From assembly GCA_020055645.1 (NCBI GenBank), contig CM034548.1:12152001-12216000 (forward strand): a DNA stretch of 64,000 nt, in the 5' to 3' direction. A model generated the notes under the pieces. The model was not told the origin of the DNA and did not search any database. It saw nothing but the letters and a program-made list of their open reading frames with translations. A program made the position numbers and the translations under genes. Source of the DNA: Tomocerus qinae. Its lineage: Eukaryota > Arthropoda > Collembola > Entomobryomorpha > Tomoceridae. Position 1 is the stretch's first letter. Each line of letters begins with the position of its first letter. Shown piece after piece: positions 39,301 to 51,349 of this stretch.

Positions 39301-42300
39301 TAATTTGCAAATTATAGCACAATACCGTTTATCACTGAAAGTAGTCATTAAAACTCAAATCATTGCATGTACAATCAATAATGGGGTTAACTAATAATAT
39401 ACACTGAGCTTTAGTTGCTCACTTTACCAATTAAAACTCAACTAAAGAACTGTATTTGCTTCTAAGCTCAAAGTACATGTATTATTTACATGGTCAAAGA
39501 TTTGGCTGGTGTTCACTTTAATATTTAAGATAGGAAAATAGGCAACAAGAATTACAGCTCTACATGTTGATATTGGTGATTTATTTAGACGAGTGATGAA
39601 ATAGTTCATTTTTCTTGTCCTACACATTCCATTAACAATATTAGTACTTACTTCTCGTTTTGTATTGCCAATCTGCCTCATAATTATTTTGTAGTCACCA
39701 TTAGGAAACATGGACACTAATTAATAAATAGTTTTCTGGAAGCGCGAAAGTTTATTAGTTTTTGTGTATGGAAAATATGAAGATGTAAATTGATAACTGA
39801 TGGAGTGATTAGTGATAGTGATTACATTCTTACGTACACTTGTATTCATTTTGTGTTTCCTACTGGAAGAGGAAATCACTTATATAATTGGCAAAATCCT
39901 GTAATTAAGGAGATTATTACTTTAGCCATGCCATTGACGCTTTGGTCAATTTATAACTACGATACAAAATTCTATTGCTGACGCTACACTGAATTTGTCC
40001 TAATTGCAATTAGTTTTTGGGAATGTTTGTAGATTTTGTCCTCAATTTCAAGTACTTGATGTTGTGGCAGTTATTGCATATTGTACTATGGAGAGATGAG
40101 AACAATCTGTAATAAATTGCAAGTGAAGTGTCCACTTAAGCGTTAGTCCTGCCCGAGTTATGAAGGATATTGATTTGGTTACCGCATACGTGTCTCTATC
40201 CCTGCTTTTTCAGTCAAATTGCTATTTGTGCAAAATATTTTCCATTTAGACTTAATTGCAAAAGGGAATTTCCGTCCTAATAACATTTTGCTTTGTCAAA
40301 GTGGTTATGTAGTTGAAGGTAGGAACGCTTATAATTTATCAAGGTACTCGTACCTAACGATAATTAGTCACATTCGCATCACACATGACGTGTTCGTTTT
40401 CGAGGAACATAAATAATTGCCAACAAATAGACTCTGGCCAATTTTGTTTCTCCATATGGAGGAAGGACACTAAGGTGCTACGTATGTAAGCTTCCTGCTT
40501 ACCTGTTATTTTATTTATTAGGTAGGCATCCTTGTTTATAACAGACATTAATCATGCTACCTACTAAAAGTTCATATCGGGTAATCACGAAAAAAGCATC
40601 ACAACCAATCACTTAAGTCTTTACCTTTATTTAAGATAGAAAAAAATGTATTTCAATTTTTGTTTACTATTTAAAATGAAAAATTTTCTGTTTTTAACTC
40701 TTATTTTTCTGAAATCATATCAGATTTTTTACATTTTCCTACTTAAATGTGCAATCATAGTCATTACACGTTATTGATTGGTCCAAACTGTTTTTTTTTA
40801 TTTTAAGTAGTTATCTGAACAGGGTGTTCATTAAAATCCCTGGAAAATGTAATACTTTACGGTTTTCAAATAGGATCAAATAAACGTTTGCCAATAAGGT
40901 GTCAGTTGAATATTTATTAATATTAACTGCTCAAGACATAGAAACATTAACAATTCTGAGGATGGAGCCTCTAGGTCACTTTTTAGAGCACTTTCCTTAG
41001 AGAGGAATAACAATCAAGAAATTGATTGCCTCACCAATAACACTCAAGAACGCAAGTATAATATGGTCACGGTTAAGTACGTAAATACAGTATGGTTACG
41101 GTTAGGTTAGCATATTCTATACTTTTTATATGAAAAAAGGCAAAAGACCACCAATAAAGTTGTTAGGGTATAAAATGATTCGGCTTTTATTGCGTCTCAT
41201 CTCCATCCACTTCAATAACATCAATCGGGACCTTTTAGAAGTAAATACTCATTATGCAATTATTTATTATCTACAAAAGCTGCCTATTGTATAACAGATA
41301 CATTGCCCCCTTCTCATATTCGTTTAAGTATTTCAATTAACGTTATTCTGCATCATCTACCATTGCAATAATTGTGTGATGAGTTGGTCGTTTCAATGTT
41401 TGCATTTTTGCAAACAAATTATTTCATCAATTGCTTGTCAAATCAAATATTGTCATTTGCATTGTTAGCATTATCTATGTGCATTAATTACATTAATAGA
41501 TAGTGCTATCTGTATTATTTATTTTAGTAAATATTGCAATATTTGCATAAATTTAATTTAAAACAACCATGCATCATTTAATCTTGAGATATTTATTTTT
41601 AATGCTTAGATAAGCAAAGATTAACAAAAAAGATTTGTGTACTAAATACTTTTTGTAAATAAATTCACTGATTAAACATTTGCTACTGCAAACATGGAGC
41701 TTTAAAGTTTGGTAAATAATGTCACGGACAAAAGTAAATAAAAATTTATTCAATGCCAAACATGCATAAAGTACTGAACCACTTGCTTACATTAAACTTA
41801 ATTATGGGGCTGCATGGATTTAAACAGGAAAAAACTAGAAATTCTAAGGGATGAAAGATAATGCAATATATGCACCACGTGCTATTACTTTTTCTTAAGA
41901 TTTTCCTATTTACTCAACTAGGCGTAAGCTAAATAATTTTACTAAAGTAAACATATACAGTAAGTAAATAACATTATTATTTATCCAAGTTACTAATTCT
42001 TGCATTCGTATATATTATATGTTGTGTACAATGTGCACAGAGTTGAGCCCATTGTTATCAAAGTTTTAACAAGATATAGAATATAGATATACTGTGGAAA
42101 ACTCAGGTGAATTAGATATCACTAAGAAACGTGTGATTGATGTGTTGACCTTGCAAGCGTACCTGCATTAAATGTTTTTAAGGTTGTTGTTTTGTTTAGG
42201 AGTGGATTTTGATTATCTGTAGATTTATTATTCGTCTGTTGCATGATATTTTTCTATGCATAAAATAATAGTAACTGCATGCTTACAAACAATTCTAAAT

Positions 42301-45087
42301 CAATACGTAGTAAACCATATAATCCTTTAAACCATTTCACATTTGAACACTTTACATTATGCACGCGCTGAAGTATATACCTATGATACTTACCTATTTA
42401 CAAAAATACAAGCAGACGACACAGCAGCTGATATTCTTACTGCTATGTAAAGGATACAAATTAATAATATGGTCCATTTTTGTCAATGTTGCTAAATAAT
42501 GGACTTTTAAGTATATGTTATTTTAAACAAACCTTGTATCAGAATTTAAACAGGGTCCTATTTCAAAGCTAGAATTAATAAGAATAATGGTCAAAATGCA
42601 CAGCTATAAAACGAGCTTGTATCGCATATGCATAAGAGACTTTGTTAGATTTAGCATCATAGCTTGTACATTGCTGAGCTTGTCGAGTACGCTATAAGCT
42701 GAAAGTAATCTTCTTAAGTACCTAAAGATATTCAATGCCAGGATTTTAAATATGCATACTATAATATTTTGTTTTGGATTTTGCAGGGAGCTTATTTATG
42801 AACTCCACAAGCGAGGGAAGGAAGTGTACCTCATATCCGGTGGCTTTAGAAGTATAATCGAACCAATCGCTCGAGACTTGGATATCCCTACTGCAAATGT
42901 GTACGCCAACAAATTGAAATTCTATTACGACGGTACGTTCTCTACAGCCCTCTCATTAACTTTAATAATAATGTCACACTTTCTGTTTACCACCTCACAT
43001 TGTATTACTCCTGTACGGAGACAATCAAAACCAGTGCTCTATATTTATAGAAACTTGTAGATTCCATCTACAACCACAATTGTTATTAGTATTTTATAAT
43101 GCAGAGTTAGGTGCAGGGCCAAATAATAGTAATTGTAAGTACCTAACTGTAATTCCAAATCCAACTACACATGTCTGAGTCAACCATGTCAAGAATTGCA
43201 TTATTAATACAGAAATTTGAGACAATTTAGCATAATCTTCAAGCAGCTTGCACTTTGTCTAATAATACAAGAGAATTCAACAGGGTGATAATAACAGACT
43301 TACATTTTGCATGAATAACTAGAATCATAGGGCATTAAGCCAATAAACCTTCATAGGAGGCAATAGGTAATAAAATCTTTAGTCCGACACGGTGTTTCTA
43401 TACTTACCATTTGGAAGGAAGTGCATTAGATTAACAGGTTTTTATTTTCATATCAAAACTGTCTACATTTGCACTTATATATAAGCTAGAATCAGGGTAT
43501 TAGGATTCAGAACTCTGTTGCCTGATGTGATAATTCACAAAGTCAGTCGACAGGAATTGTTTCCTGTTCCATAATGCCACTTTGGTTCTCACGGTAAATG
43601 TGGGCTTTCAGATATTACGATTTTGTACGTTCCACTCCACATCCGTCCATACAAACGCATCATTAAAAATATTCGCTAAGCTACATGCTAACTGACTTTC
43701 CCTAAACTATTGTATAATTCTAGTGGAATCAATAATAATGGGAAAATCACAAAGGCTTGGTGACGTATTTAGCTTGCAAAATGGAATTAAAGTTGTATAG
43801 ACAAGGAACAATAATACTGTGAACAATTAGTCGATAGCATTTTATGGTGAACATTCACTATGTACAAAGTTATGGGTTTAACTTCTGTTAAGCATTATTT
43901 ATGGCCAACTCATATTGTTCTTGTTGCCAAATGCACTTAAAATGCTATAGAATTGAATGGAAAGGCAAAGAATTACATTTGATACAATCGAAAGTTCTAG
44001 CTTTATACAGTATGTAGTAAAAAAACTTTCTAAATTCTTTATTCCTCAAAACTTGGTACAATTATGTTATATTTCATGAGTTCCGAGGTCGTATATAAAT
44101 GGGAATAATGATATAGATTAAAAAATGTGTTTATCTGTGAAGATATGTCGGCATTGTCCAATAAAATTAAACATGACATTAATTATGTGCAGGTGAATAC
44201 GCTGGGTTCGATGAAAACCAATTGACTTCCCGTAGCGGTGGTAAAGGAGCAGCAATTCGGGATCTGAAAGAGAAATTCGGCTACGACACGGTAGTCATGG
44301 TGGGAGATGGTATCACTGACTGGGAAGCCTGTCCACCTGCAGATTTGTTCATTGGTAAGTGCAGGGTGTCTTTCTTTGTGGGGCTCATTAATTAAATTGT
44401 ATTGAGTGTAGTCGTAGGCTAGGCTATTACTCGAAAGCGACAGTTAGACCTACTAACTTGCATTCGAACTCACATGTTAAGAATGTAGGGTTTCCAAAAT
44501 TACAAAGGGCTGTACGTCCGATTGCTTTCCTACTCACGTTTTATTTGTACAATTGCGTGTAAATCAGTGTTTAATTATAGCAGAGTCCCCGCGACACTAA
44601 TAAATGACCTTTTATTCGAAAAACATGGCCCTTGTAATTTCCTCGGTTAACATTAGTGTACATTAGTATTAGTAGGGAGGGAGTGAATAAATACATTGTT
44701 TAGCCAGGCATATCGCACATATATTATGAATACTACTACAAAGACCTACCCACATCATTGGTATGAGAACTCTATAAACTTTCGTACGTGCTTTTACTAT
44801 TAACTATGTCCTAATGCTCCTTAGCTGCCTTCAGGAGTGTTTTAATTCCGTAGTAGCTCTACAGCAAATTACTGAATATGTTTTATAATGTGTAGGCATT
44901 TATGTAGTATAGTTACAGTATTGTGAAATATAGTGCATATGGTCTACTAAAAGAGTGATTGATTAAGTTGACGTGTATTTATGTATGTACAGGGTTTGGA
45001 GGAAACGCCTATAGGACGGAGGTGAAAGCGAAATCCAAATGGTACGTCTCTGACTTCAGGGATTTGATCAACGAGATGAGGGATTAA
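21359..45087 (+). CDS. PSPH: Phosphoserine phosphatase, with candidate distal first exon
   Basis: Cuts phosphoserine to serine and phosphate, the last step of serine synthesis (HAD superfamily). Core exons: 31474-31613 (coding from ATG 31474), 34390-34524, 42787-42932, 44193-44354, 44993-45087. Phases agree and give 225 aa, the usual animal length. Catalytic residues are present in that numbering: D20 and D22 in DVDST, S109 in ISGGF, K158 in GGKG, D179 and D183 in GDGITD. The second exon's frame stays open upstream to a strong acceptor (TCTTTTCGTTCCAG ending 31341). That acceptor is phase 0 and compatible with a candidate exon at 21359-21433 (MREIMLVQLSRS..., donor GTAAGTAA), which would make a 294-aa form with a basic, presequence-like N-terminus. 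The core is certain; the distal exon is a prediction. Introns are very long (9.9, 2.8 and 8.3 kb, then about 1.3 and 0.6 kb). Confidence 0.93.
26031..26391. repeat. Decamer minisatellite
   Basis: About 36 units follow a period of 10 bp with the consensus GACTAATTTG or GACTAAGTTG. Period holding is nearly strict through the array. Near the right end a 30-bp higher-order unit (TTAATTAAGTTGTTGTCAG within it) repeats two to three times. Confidence 0.9.
31268..31274 (+). promoter_or_regulatory. Possible TATA box of an internal PSPH promoter
   Basis: TTTATAAG lies where a start site near 31297-31300 would give a leader of about 175 nt before ATG 31474, and hence the short 225-aa enzyme. An upstream in-frame ATG at 31303 would then sit almost at the RNA 5' end and be a poor start. 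There is no other support. Confidence 0.3.
32089..32751 (-). CDS. 220-codon ORF inside a PSPH intron, unknown
   Basis: This is the longest uninterrupted ORF in the window, antisense to PSPH within the intron after the first core exon. The product would be rich in L, Y, N and S with a hydrophobic stretch (DILVILWLFVYAIYTLYG) that could span a membrane. The 3' part lies in very A+T-rich DNA. I recognise no domain and see no clear promoter. It may be a nested gene, a decayed element or chance. Confidence 0.15.
   Translation of the reverse strand: MVNSSYLPSISDGDYIVQSCEIQSVNTALFTGDNCLEKIGLLLLHNILAEFSTLYSPMLYFGKLLLDNVQLLVEQSRLTLLSNNTALITKNSNSQSFWDAFSTCLNHPIVYFLAVAKLISLNKVPLLCTRFSRRANPSHKVLPKFIQTIKPNYRYKNRRYDILVILWLFVYAIYTLYGTTKYYIVLIDRVSPYYKNYVPSNNAAYIMLYICVRIPKYLLL
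33580..33632. repeat. Perfect 18-bp inverted repeat (hairpin)
   Basis: AAAAAGTGATCCAAGCTA at 33580-33597 is the exact reverse complement of 33615-33632, with a 17-nt loop. It lies in a PSPH intron, in the sense orientation of the pre-mRNA. It could be a foldback remnant or a short structured RNA. Confidence 0.7.
34525..42786. other. PSPH intron between second and third core exons
   Basis: 8.3 kb of A+T-rich sequence. Small hairpins are present, for example GGCCTGTAA / TTACAGGCC near 38216-38240. No coding exon, RNA gene or large repeat could be supported. Confidence 0.5.
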
Positions 45088-45106
45088 TGTGATGGATTCA
45101 ATCTCA

Positions 45107-45112
45107 AATAAA
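45107..45112 (+). promoter_or_regulatory. Polyadenylation signal of PSPH
   Basis: AATAAA begins 20 bases after the PSPH stop codon, the only such hexamer close by. Confidence 0.7.
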
Positions 45113-48100
45113 TTTCCTTCGCTACAGTCTTGCTCTTTGTTTCTCATATCTACGCGACTGCCGATATTTAATGACAAGGACTCAATCCGACTTTGATGAA
45201 CTGTTTAACGTAGTCTCATCCTAAATTTTCTTCCCTAAGAAACAAGAGCTATTAAATATTTCCTTTACCTATACACTAATTATTAATATTATGCATGTTT
45301 TACAGACTATAACTAAAATATGGAATATAATTTGCCGAGTGCTTAATGTAGGTCATATAGATATATATTACTAACATTTCCAACTATCCTTCCATTATTA
45401 TTTTGGAATCTAGGATGTAAACAATTATTATATTATACATTTTAGAATTGTTGCTAGTAAACAGATATAAATACAGTTCTTAGGAAAATATTTTCATTTA
45501 CTTTTCTGTTACTTATATCAAGCTATAAACGATAGACACTCCTATCTACACAGCTGAGTACTTTAACTAATACAACTAAATGTTGAAATTGTGTGGACGT
45601 ACTTAATACAGTCCTTTGACAGATTCATTATAGAAAAGAACAAATTTATTATAAAATATTATATTATATCTTTTATAAAATGTATTCTCGCAAGCGCACT
45701 GTATCTCCGTTATTGATTGATTGAACAGATAGCGAAATAATGTGGATATTTGTAATCAACACAGAGTGTTTGTTTTAGGCTGAAGATTATATAAGTAGAA
45801 ATAAGAATTTACAAGAAATAAAACCATATAATGTTGTTTTTTGTACAATAGAAACAAAGTTCATTTTCTTCCAGCATCTATACCTTCATAAGACATAATT
45901 CTGCATTGAATCTAATCTTCACAGATACAAAAGAATACTCCACGAATTTTTTAGATGAACTCCAGCGGAATTAATAAATACTTGAGCTTTTCATCTGACG
46001 AGGGACCATTGAATGAAGAAGAGCATCATTTCAGCTCATTATATGCATGAATAAAAATAAAATTCTGCAAAACATTGAATAGTGAAACTGTCTGGTTACT
46101 TATGAAACGCCAATTCTAAGTTTGGTAAAATGACAATTACACTTTGGTAAAATAACTTGGTCTGAATGTTCGTCAATTGTCTTGGCATTTCGAAATAGTA
46201 TTAAATAAGAAGTAAATTTCATAATTCATATTTGTGACTGTGCCAAAGGCCAATGTGATTATCAATGTAAAAAAATGTTAAAGTTAAATGATTTCTTCCC
46301 AGTTCCCACTCTAAGCCAGTTTATAGTTCTGGTGCAACAATTTAAAAGCAATCGACAAAAATGACAAAATACTACGTGACTATGGCAGTTTAATTTTGTA
46401 GCACATTTAATTTGTGAGCCTGATATACACACTGAGACGAGAGAATTGCTTTCATTGATCTCCATTTCGAGAAGGGAAATGTGGCAAATGTATGGGTTGA
46501 CATTAAGAAAGTCATTAACAAAATTTACTCTTTTTCATACAGTACGTTAATTTAGAAGGAAGAAGGCCACAAGGGTCACTGGAGCCCATCCCATTTCTCA
46601 TTACACAAATAGGGAAATAAATGTGATTCATAGAATGCATGCAAGTATTAGTTGTTCTAGGCTCTGAGCCAATGTCATGTCTTTTTGTCCTTATCCTGCT
46701 CATCAAATAGCAATGCTACAAATAACCCAATTTTCCCAGTTAGTATCACAACTCAACCGAAGAAGGGCCTAGATAGCCAGAAGGCTAACTAGATACGACG
46801 TACTAGCAAAAAGGAAATTGGAAGTAAGAGGATACCACACAAATTCACAGAAATACAGGAACCCTTCCATTCTCTACATTTTTACATGCGTTTCACGCCA
46901 ATTGAACAGAATTTACTAAACTGAGAGCTACATTTGTAGTAATGTTGAAGAGATCTGATAGGAATTTCTGTGTCCAGGAAAAGTCGAAGGGCTATTTCCA
47001 TACAAGTAATACTATTACAATGGGAAATACATTCAGCTTAGGCGGCCAGGGGCCGCAAATCCTATGTAAGCCTTTACGTACTATTACAGTAGTATTTTTT
47101 TAGGAATTTCTATTTGGCAACGTACGTTATATTCGAAGCATTATTATCTAGCCCACTGCGTCATCATTATGCTACATGAGTAAGTCAACTGAAAGACTAT
47201 TCTGGACATTTTATGAAGTGAATGATAGTCTTAAAACATTCATTCCTACTTTAATGCTAAAATCGAACAGGAGGCAACGAAATACAATTCCTATTTGAGA
47301 ATGTCCTTCTGTAGAGTAAAAAACGAAGAATAATGAGCAAGTCGTGTGGAATTTGCAATATGCAGGGAATCCAATAGTTGTAGTGAGGGAGCGTGATAAG
47401 ACAACAACAGCAGAATCTTATTTTGCTCACTTTGCATGGATAATCGATCTTTCCTGACATGTGTGCTGTATAAACAATAGCTTCTGTCATAAATTGTTGC
47501 TGTAATCAATAATGGCATCAATTACTGACCGAGTGGGAGTACTGTCAATGAGTTATATGAGAAGGAAGTCCAATCTCCAAACTAAGTACTAAAGGAATGT
47601 GAAAGCCAAACCCACACACTGTATTTAAAACCTACTATTTTGCAAGGAAAAGCCTAATAAACTAAATACGGCTTTCGAATACTCTGTAATTCTAGTTGCT
47701 CTACTTTCCTTACACGAATTAAAGCGATGCTTGAAATGATTTTCGCCAGACCTTTTCCATGTTAGTTTACTTTCTTTTATGGTCAAATTACAAATGCAAT
47801 TTCTTTCATTTTTGAAATTTCAGTATTTTGGTTTTCCCTATTTTATAGACACTTAAGTAGTTCAACTCCTTCGTACTTTTTTATCACTACTCTATTTCCT
47901 CATAATATGACATTCTTAACTGCCAAATATCTTAGATTATTATCGTACGATATTTGTGTCCCAACCCAATTATCACTGTATTTATTTAGAAACTTCTACT
48001 CAATTTCTGTCTTGCATGAAGCCGCATTTACTTTTTAATGGGTAGTTACAATTAGGGTGATTTCCAGTAAACAATTGCATATATAGTTTATATAAGGGGA

Positions 48101-51100
48101 AAATTGTTTTAATTTATACAGTTTAAGTAACTATTACTGACGTATCGTATGTAATAAAATATGATTAGAAAGAGGACGTTGAAGCAATTATCTAATTCAA
48201 CAACTATCTATAATACATGCAATGACATTACTGTATAGTCCTTTCATGCTTGGTGTAAGTCTTTTTATGCGTAGTCTAATAATAATCATAATAATAATAG
48301 TATAATAATAGTCCGCGCAGTACATTTCTTATGGTTAAATTGGCAATTAGACAACTCAGGTGCATTTCCCAATATCATCATTATTTCTGAAAACATTATC
48401 CTATATTTTCCTTTTTTATACAGTAGTTCACAAGCATCCAGTACCATCAATTCTAACGTTTACAATTCTTACAAGAGGCGTAAGGGCAATTAAGTTTAAA
48501 TTGCAGTTTGACGACGACGAAAATAAAAAAGACCTAATTATATTAAAATAATATTATTAATTTGGAAAATGTCTTAATGGCATTTTCTCTAAGATTTTAC
48601 TGAAAAACCATGGAGCAGGAAAAACAGCAGGGAAAATGTATTTAAATATGCAGCAAGGATTTTCAGCAACATGTAGTTGGAGTTGGAGGAACAGCTTGTT
48701 TTGACATTTTTGGTTTCCTTGATAGAATTTTAACAGAAAAGTCAATCATAATATCAATATCTGGTCACAATAACCTAATAATAGAGAATTTATATTAATG
48801 TGACCTACTCTTGAAGCGTGGGCTTATTGTGTTTATACTTTGCTTTGAGTGCAGAACCCTATACTTACCAACATAAATGATTATGGCTTTTAAATCCTGT
48901 CAGCTATTCGAGAATATTGAAACCTTTTTTATTTAGGTAATATCAATAATTACTTCCCCTAATTCTTCTTCTCTTAATTCAATCAGAACTTTCATTTCGT
49001 CAGAATTACTTATAGTTTAGTTACTCTCGTGTTTATTTTGTTTGGTACCTATGTTTGGATCATCTTCTGCGAGTTTGTCTATATTGATTCTAATTATTTA
49101 CCCTCGTACTTGTAACTAATAAAAAAATCAATATGTGAATTGGAAGTTTTTAGTCAGTGTTAGAGAAATCTCAGGATGAGGAAAATTCGACGTTGATATT
49201 TGAGTACATGTAGTAAGAACTTTTTTGCGCTGAGAAAGGAATAAATCCAACAAAAAGTGAGATAGAGAAATTGGAAATAATTCTATGCTTGGAAATGAAT
49301 GTCTAGTGTCGCAATTGTGTAAATCCAGTCTCCAGTCTGGTTACTGGCATAGCGTTAGTATTTATTGCCTAATGTGTGATTCGCTTTGGGAAACAAGAAG
49401 AAAATGTTTTGTTATGTCATATATGTAATGCAATGTGTATTCGATTCACATTTCACATAGAAGGAAACTAGAGATTTGTGAATCAATATTAGAAACCGAG
49501 TCAACTCTTGGTAGTCGAGCACATAAAAGCAATTAAGGTAAGCTATGTAGTCTACACAATTTAATGCAATACAATACCAGAAATACCAAAGTCTGTTCTA
49601 TCTTCGGGGACTATAGGGACCACTTACTACAATAAACACACTCGGCTTTATACATAAAGATATTTGGCTACGTACCTGTAGAATAATGTGAAATCTGAAC
49701 AATGGCTTAAAATTACAACTTCATTGGGTTTCTCAGGCCATTTCCCTGTATACTAATAAAACACTGCGTTTCATATTATAATGTCAAAATATTTTCCCCT
49801 TTTGATGCTTACACCGCACTCCAAGGAAGTGAATACTTATTTAACGCCATGTAAAATTATAAGATACGATTACATAGAGCTCAGCATTTTTGCCTAAAAA
49901 AGTTTTAACAATTCAACAACATAATTTATTTTTCTATTTTAATAAGAATTCTGTATCTGCGTTTATGTTGTGATTATGAAAGTGATTTGACTGATTTGGC
50001 TCTTTCAATGTATAAGGTTAGCTTGTATAGGGTCGCACATTCTATGAATCCATCCTTTCAGTAAAAAATAAACAATAAAACGCTATCTGATACAAATGGA
50101 AACAATGCATCGGCATTCATATAAAAACAATAACTGGAGCAAATTATGCAATAGAAATTGTTATCTCAAGCTAGGACATTATACAGCGTGCTTAAGAAGC
50201 CAATTGGGCAATGTCAGTTTATTTGTATCAAAGATATGGCGAAAGAACGCCATTAAATTCTTAATATTTCCACCATAAATGTGGGCAAAGTGTTTCCATA
50301 CGAGATTTGCGATATGACTTGCTGTTCGTGTTTAAAATTGCTACGAAACATTCATTGCTTCCATGATTTCATGATGTATGGTCCGAGTTGGAATTAAATA
50401 ATATAGGAACAAAGTTCGTGGAACAAGTAATCATACCCAACGAGAGTACGAAATTACATGCACACATTATACTGGGAAACAATAGTTATGGCTGATTCAG
50501 GAGTTGGATAGTACAAACCTACTAATTGTAAGAATTATGGTATACAGCGCTTTAACTTTTTCTCGGGCAACCTCTAAAGGAAGTGCAAATTATTGCTATG
50601 TGGTTTGCGTATCGTATAAAAATCATATATTCATACAGATATAAAAGTCTACTAATCGTATTTACCAGACTAAGTAAATTCAAATAATATTTTTACATGT
50701 TTGTATTGCTTACACTTTGTAAAGCAAAGTTGTATGCTTTGGAAGGAGGGCAAGGGGATAGACGATCAATAATAGTAATAGGAAGATCATTCGTTTCAGC
50801 ATTCCGTGGCAATTAGAGGCTCAATCAATCATCATCACTACACGTGTGTACTGTATAAACATATGCATCATGCATGGCATTCCACATGGCTAAATATTAT
50901 TTCCCCTGCATCTAGTGCTAATGCATATACTTATGTACTTTGTTAATCTTCTTGTTCGTTTGCTAGAACGTCCAATTCAGGGCACTCAGTAACCGGTGGT
51001 GTCGCAGTTTTATAGATATGTCTGCCTTATGTCCTGCCAAGTGACATTGCATGCATCAGGTAGACTGACGAAGCCAGATTATAGCAATGGGTACCATTAA

Positions 51101-51268
51101 ATTCCCATATCATGTTTCATCGAATGTACTATGTGGGTCGCATTTAGTGACGTTGAAATCTCTTACTAACGGTTATAATCTTGATTGGCTGAAAACCTTA
51201 AATATAAAAATGGGCAAAAATTCAAAAGAATGCAATAAAGATTTAGGGTAAAAGTATTACTCAATTTT
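45113..51268. other. Intergenic region between convergent genes
   Basis: About 6 kb between the 3' ends of PSPH (+) and the membrane protein gene (-). Several 60-80 codon ORFs occur but none shows exon signals or a recognisable domain. An AAT microsatellite lies at about 48279-48312. Confidence 0.5.
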
Positions 51269-51274
51269 TTTATT
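51269..51274 (-). promoter_or_regulatory. Candidate polyadenylation signal of the - strand membrane gene
   Basis: AATAAA on the - strand lies about 75 bases after the stop codon at 51350. Confidence 0.45.
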
Positions 51275-51349
51275 TGTAAAAAATTTTTGTACATCATGAC
51301 AGACATTAATTGGTTTTTTTGAATTAGCTTGTTACAGAAATATCAGTAT

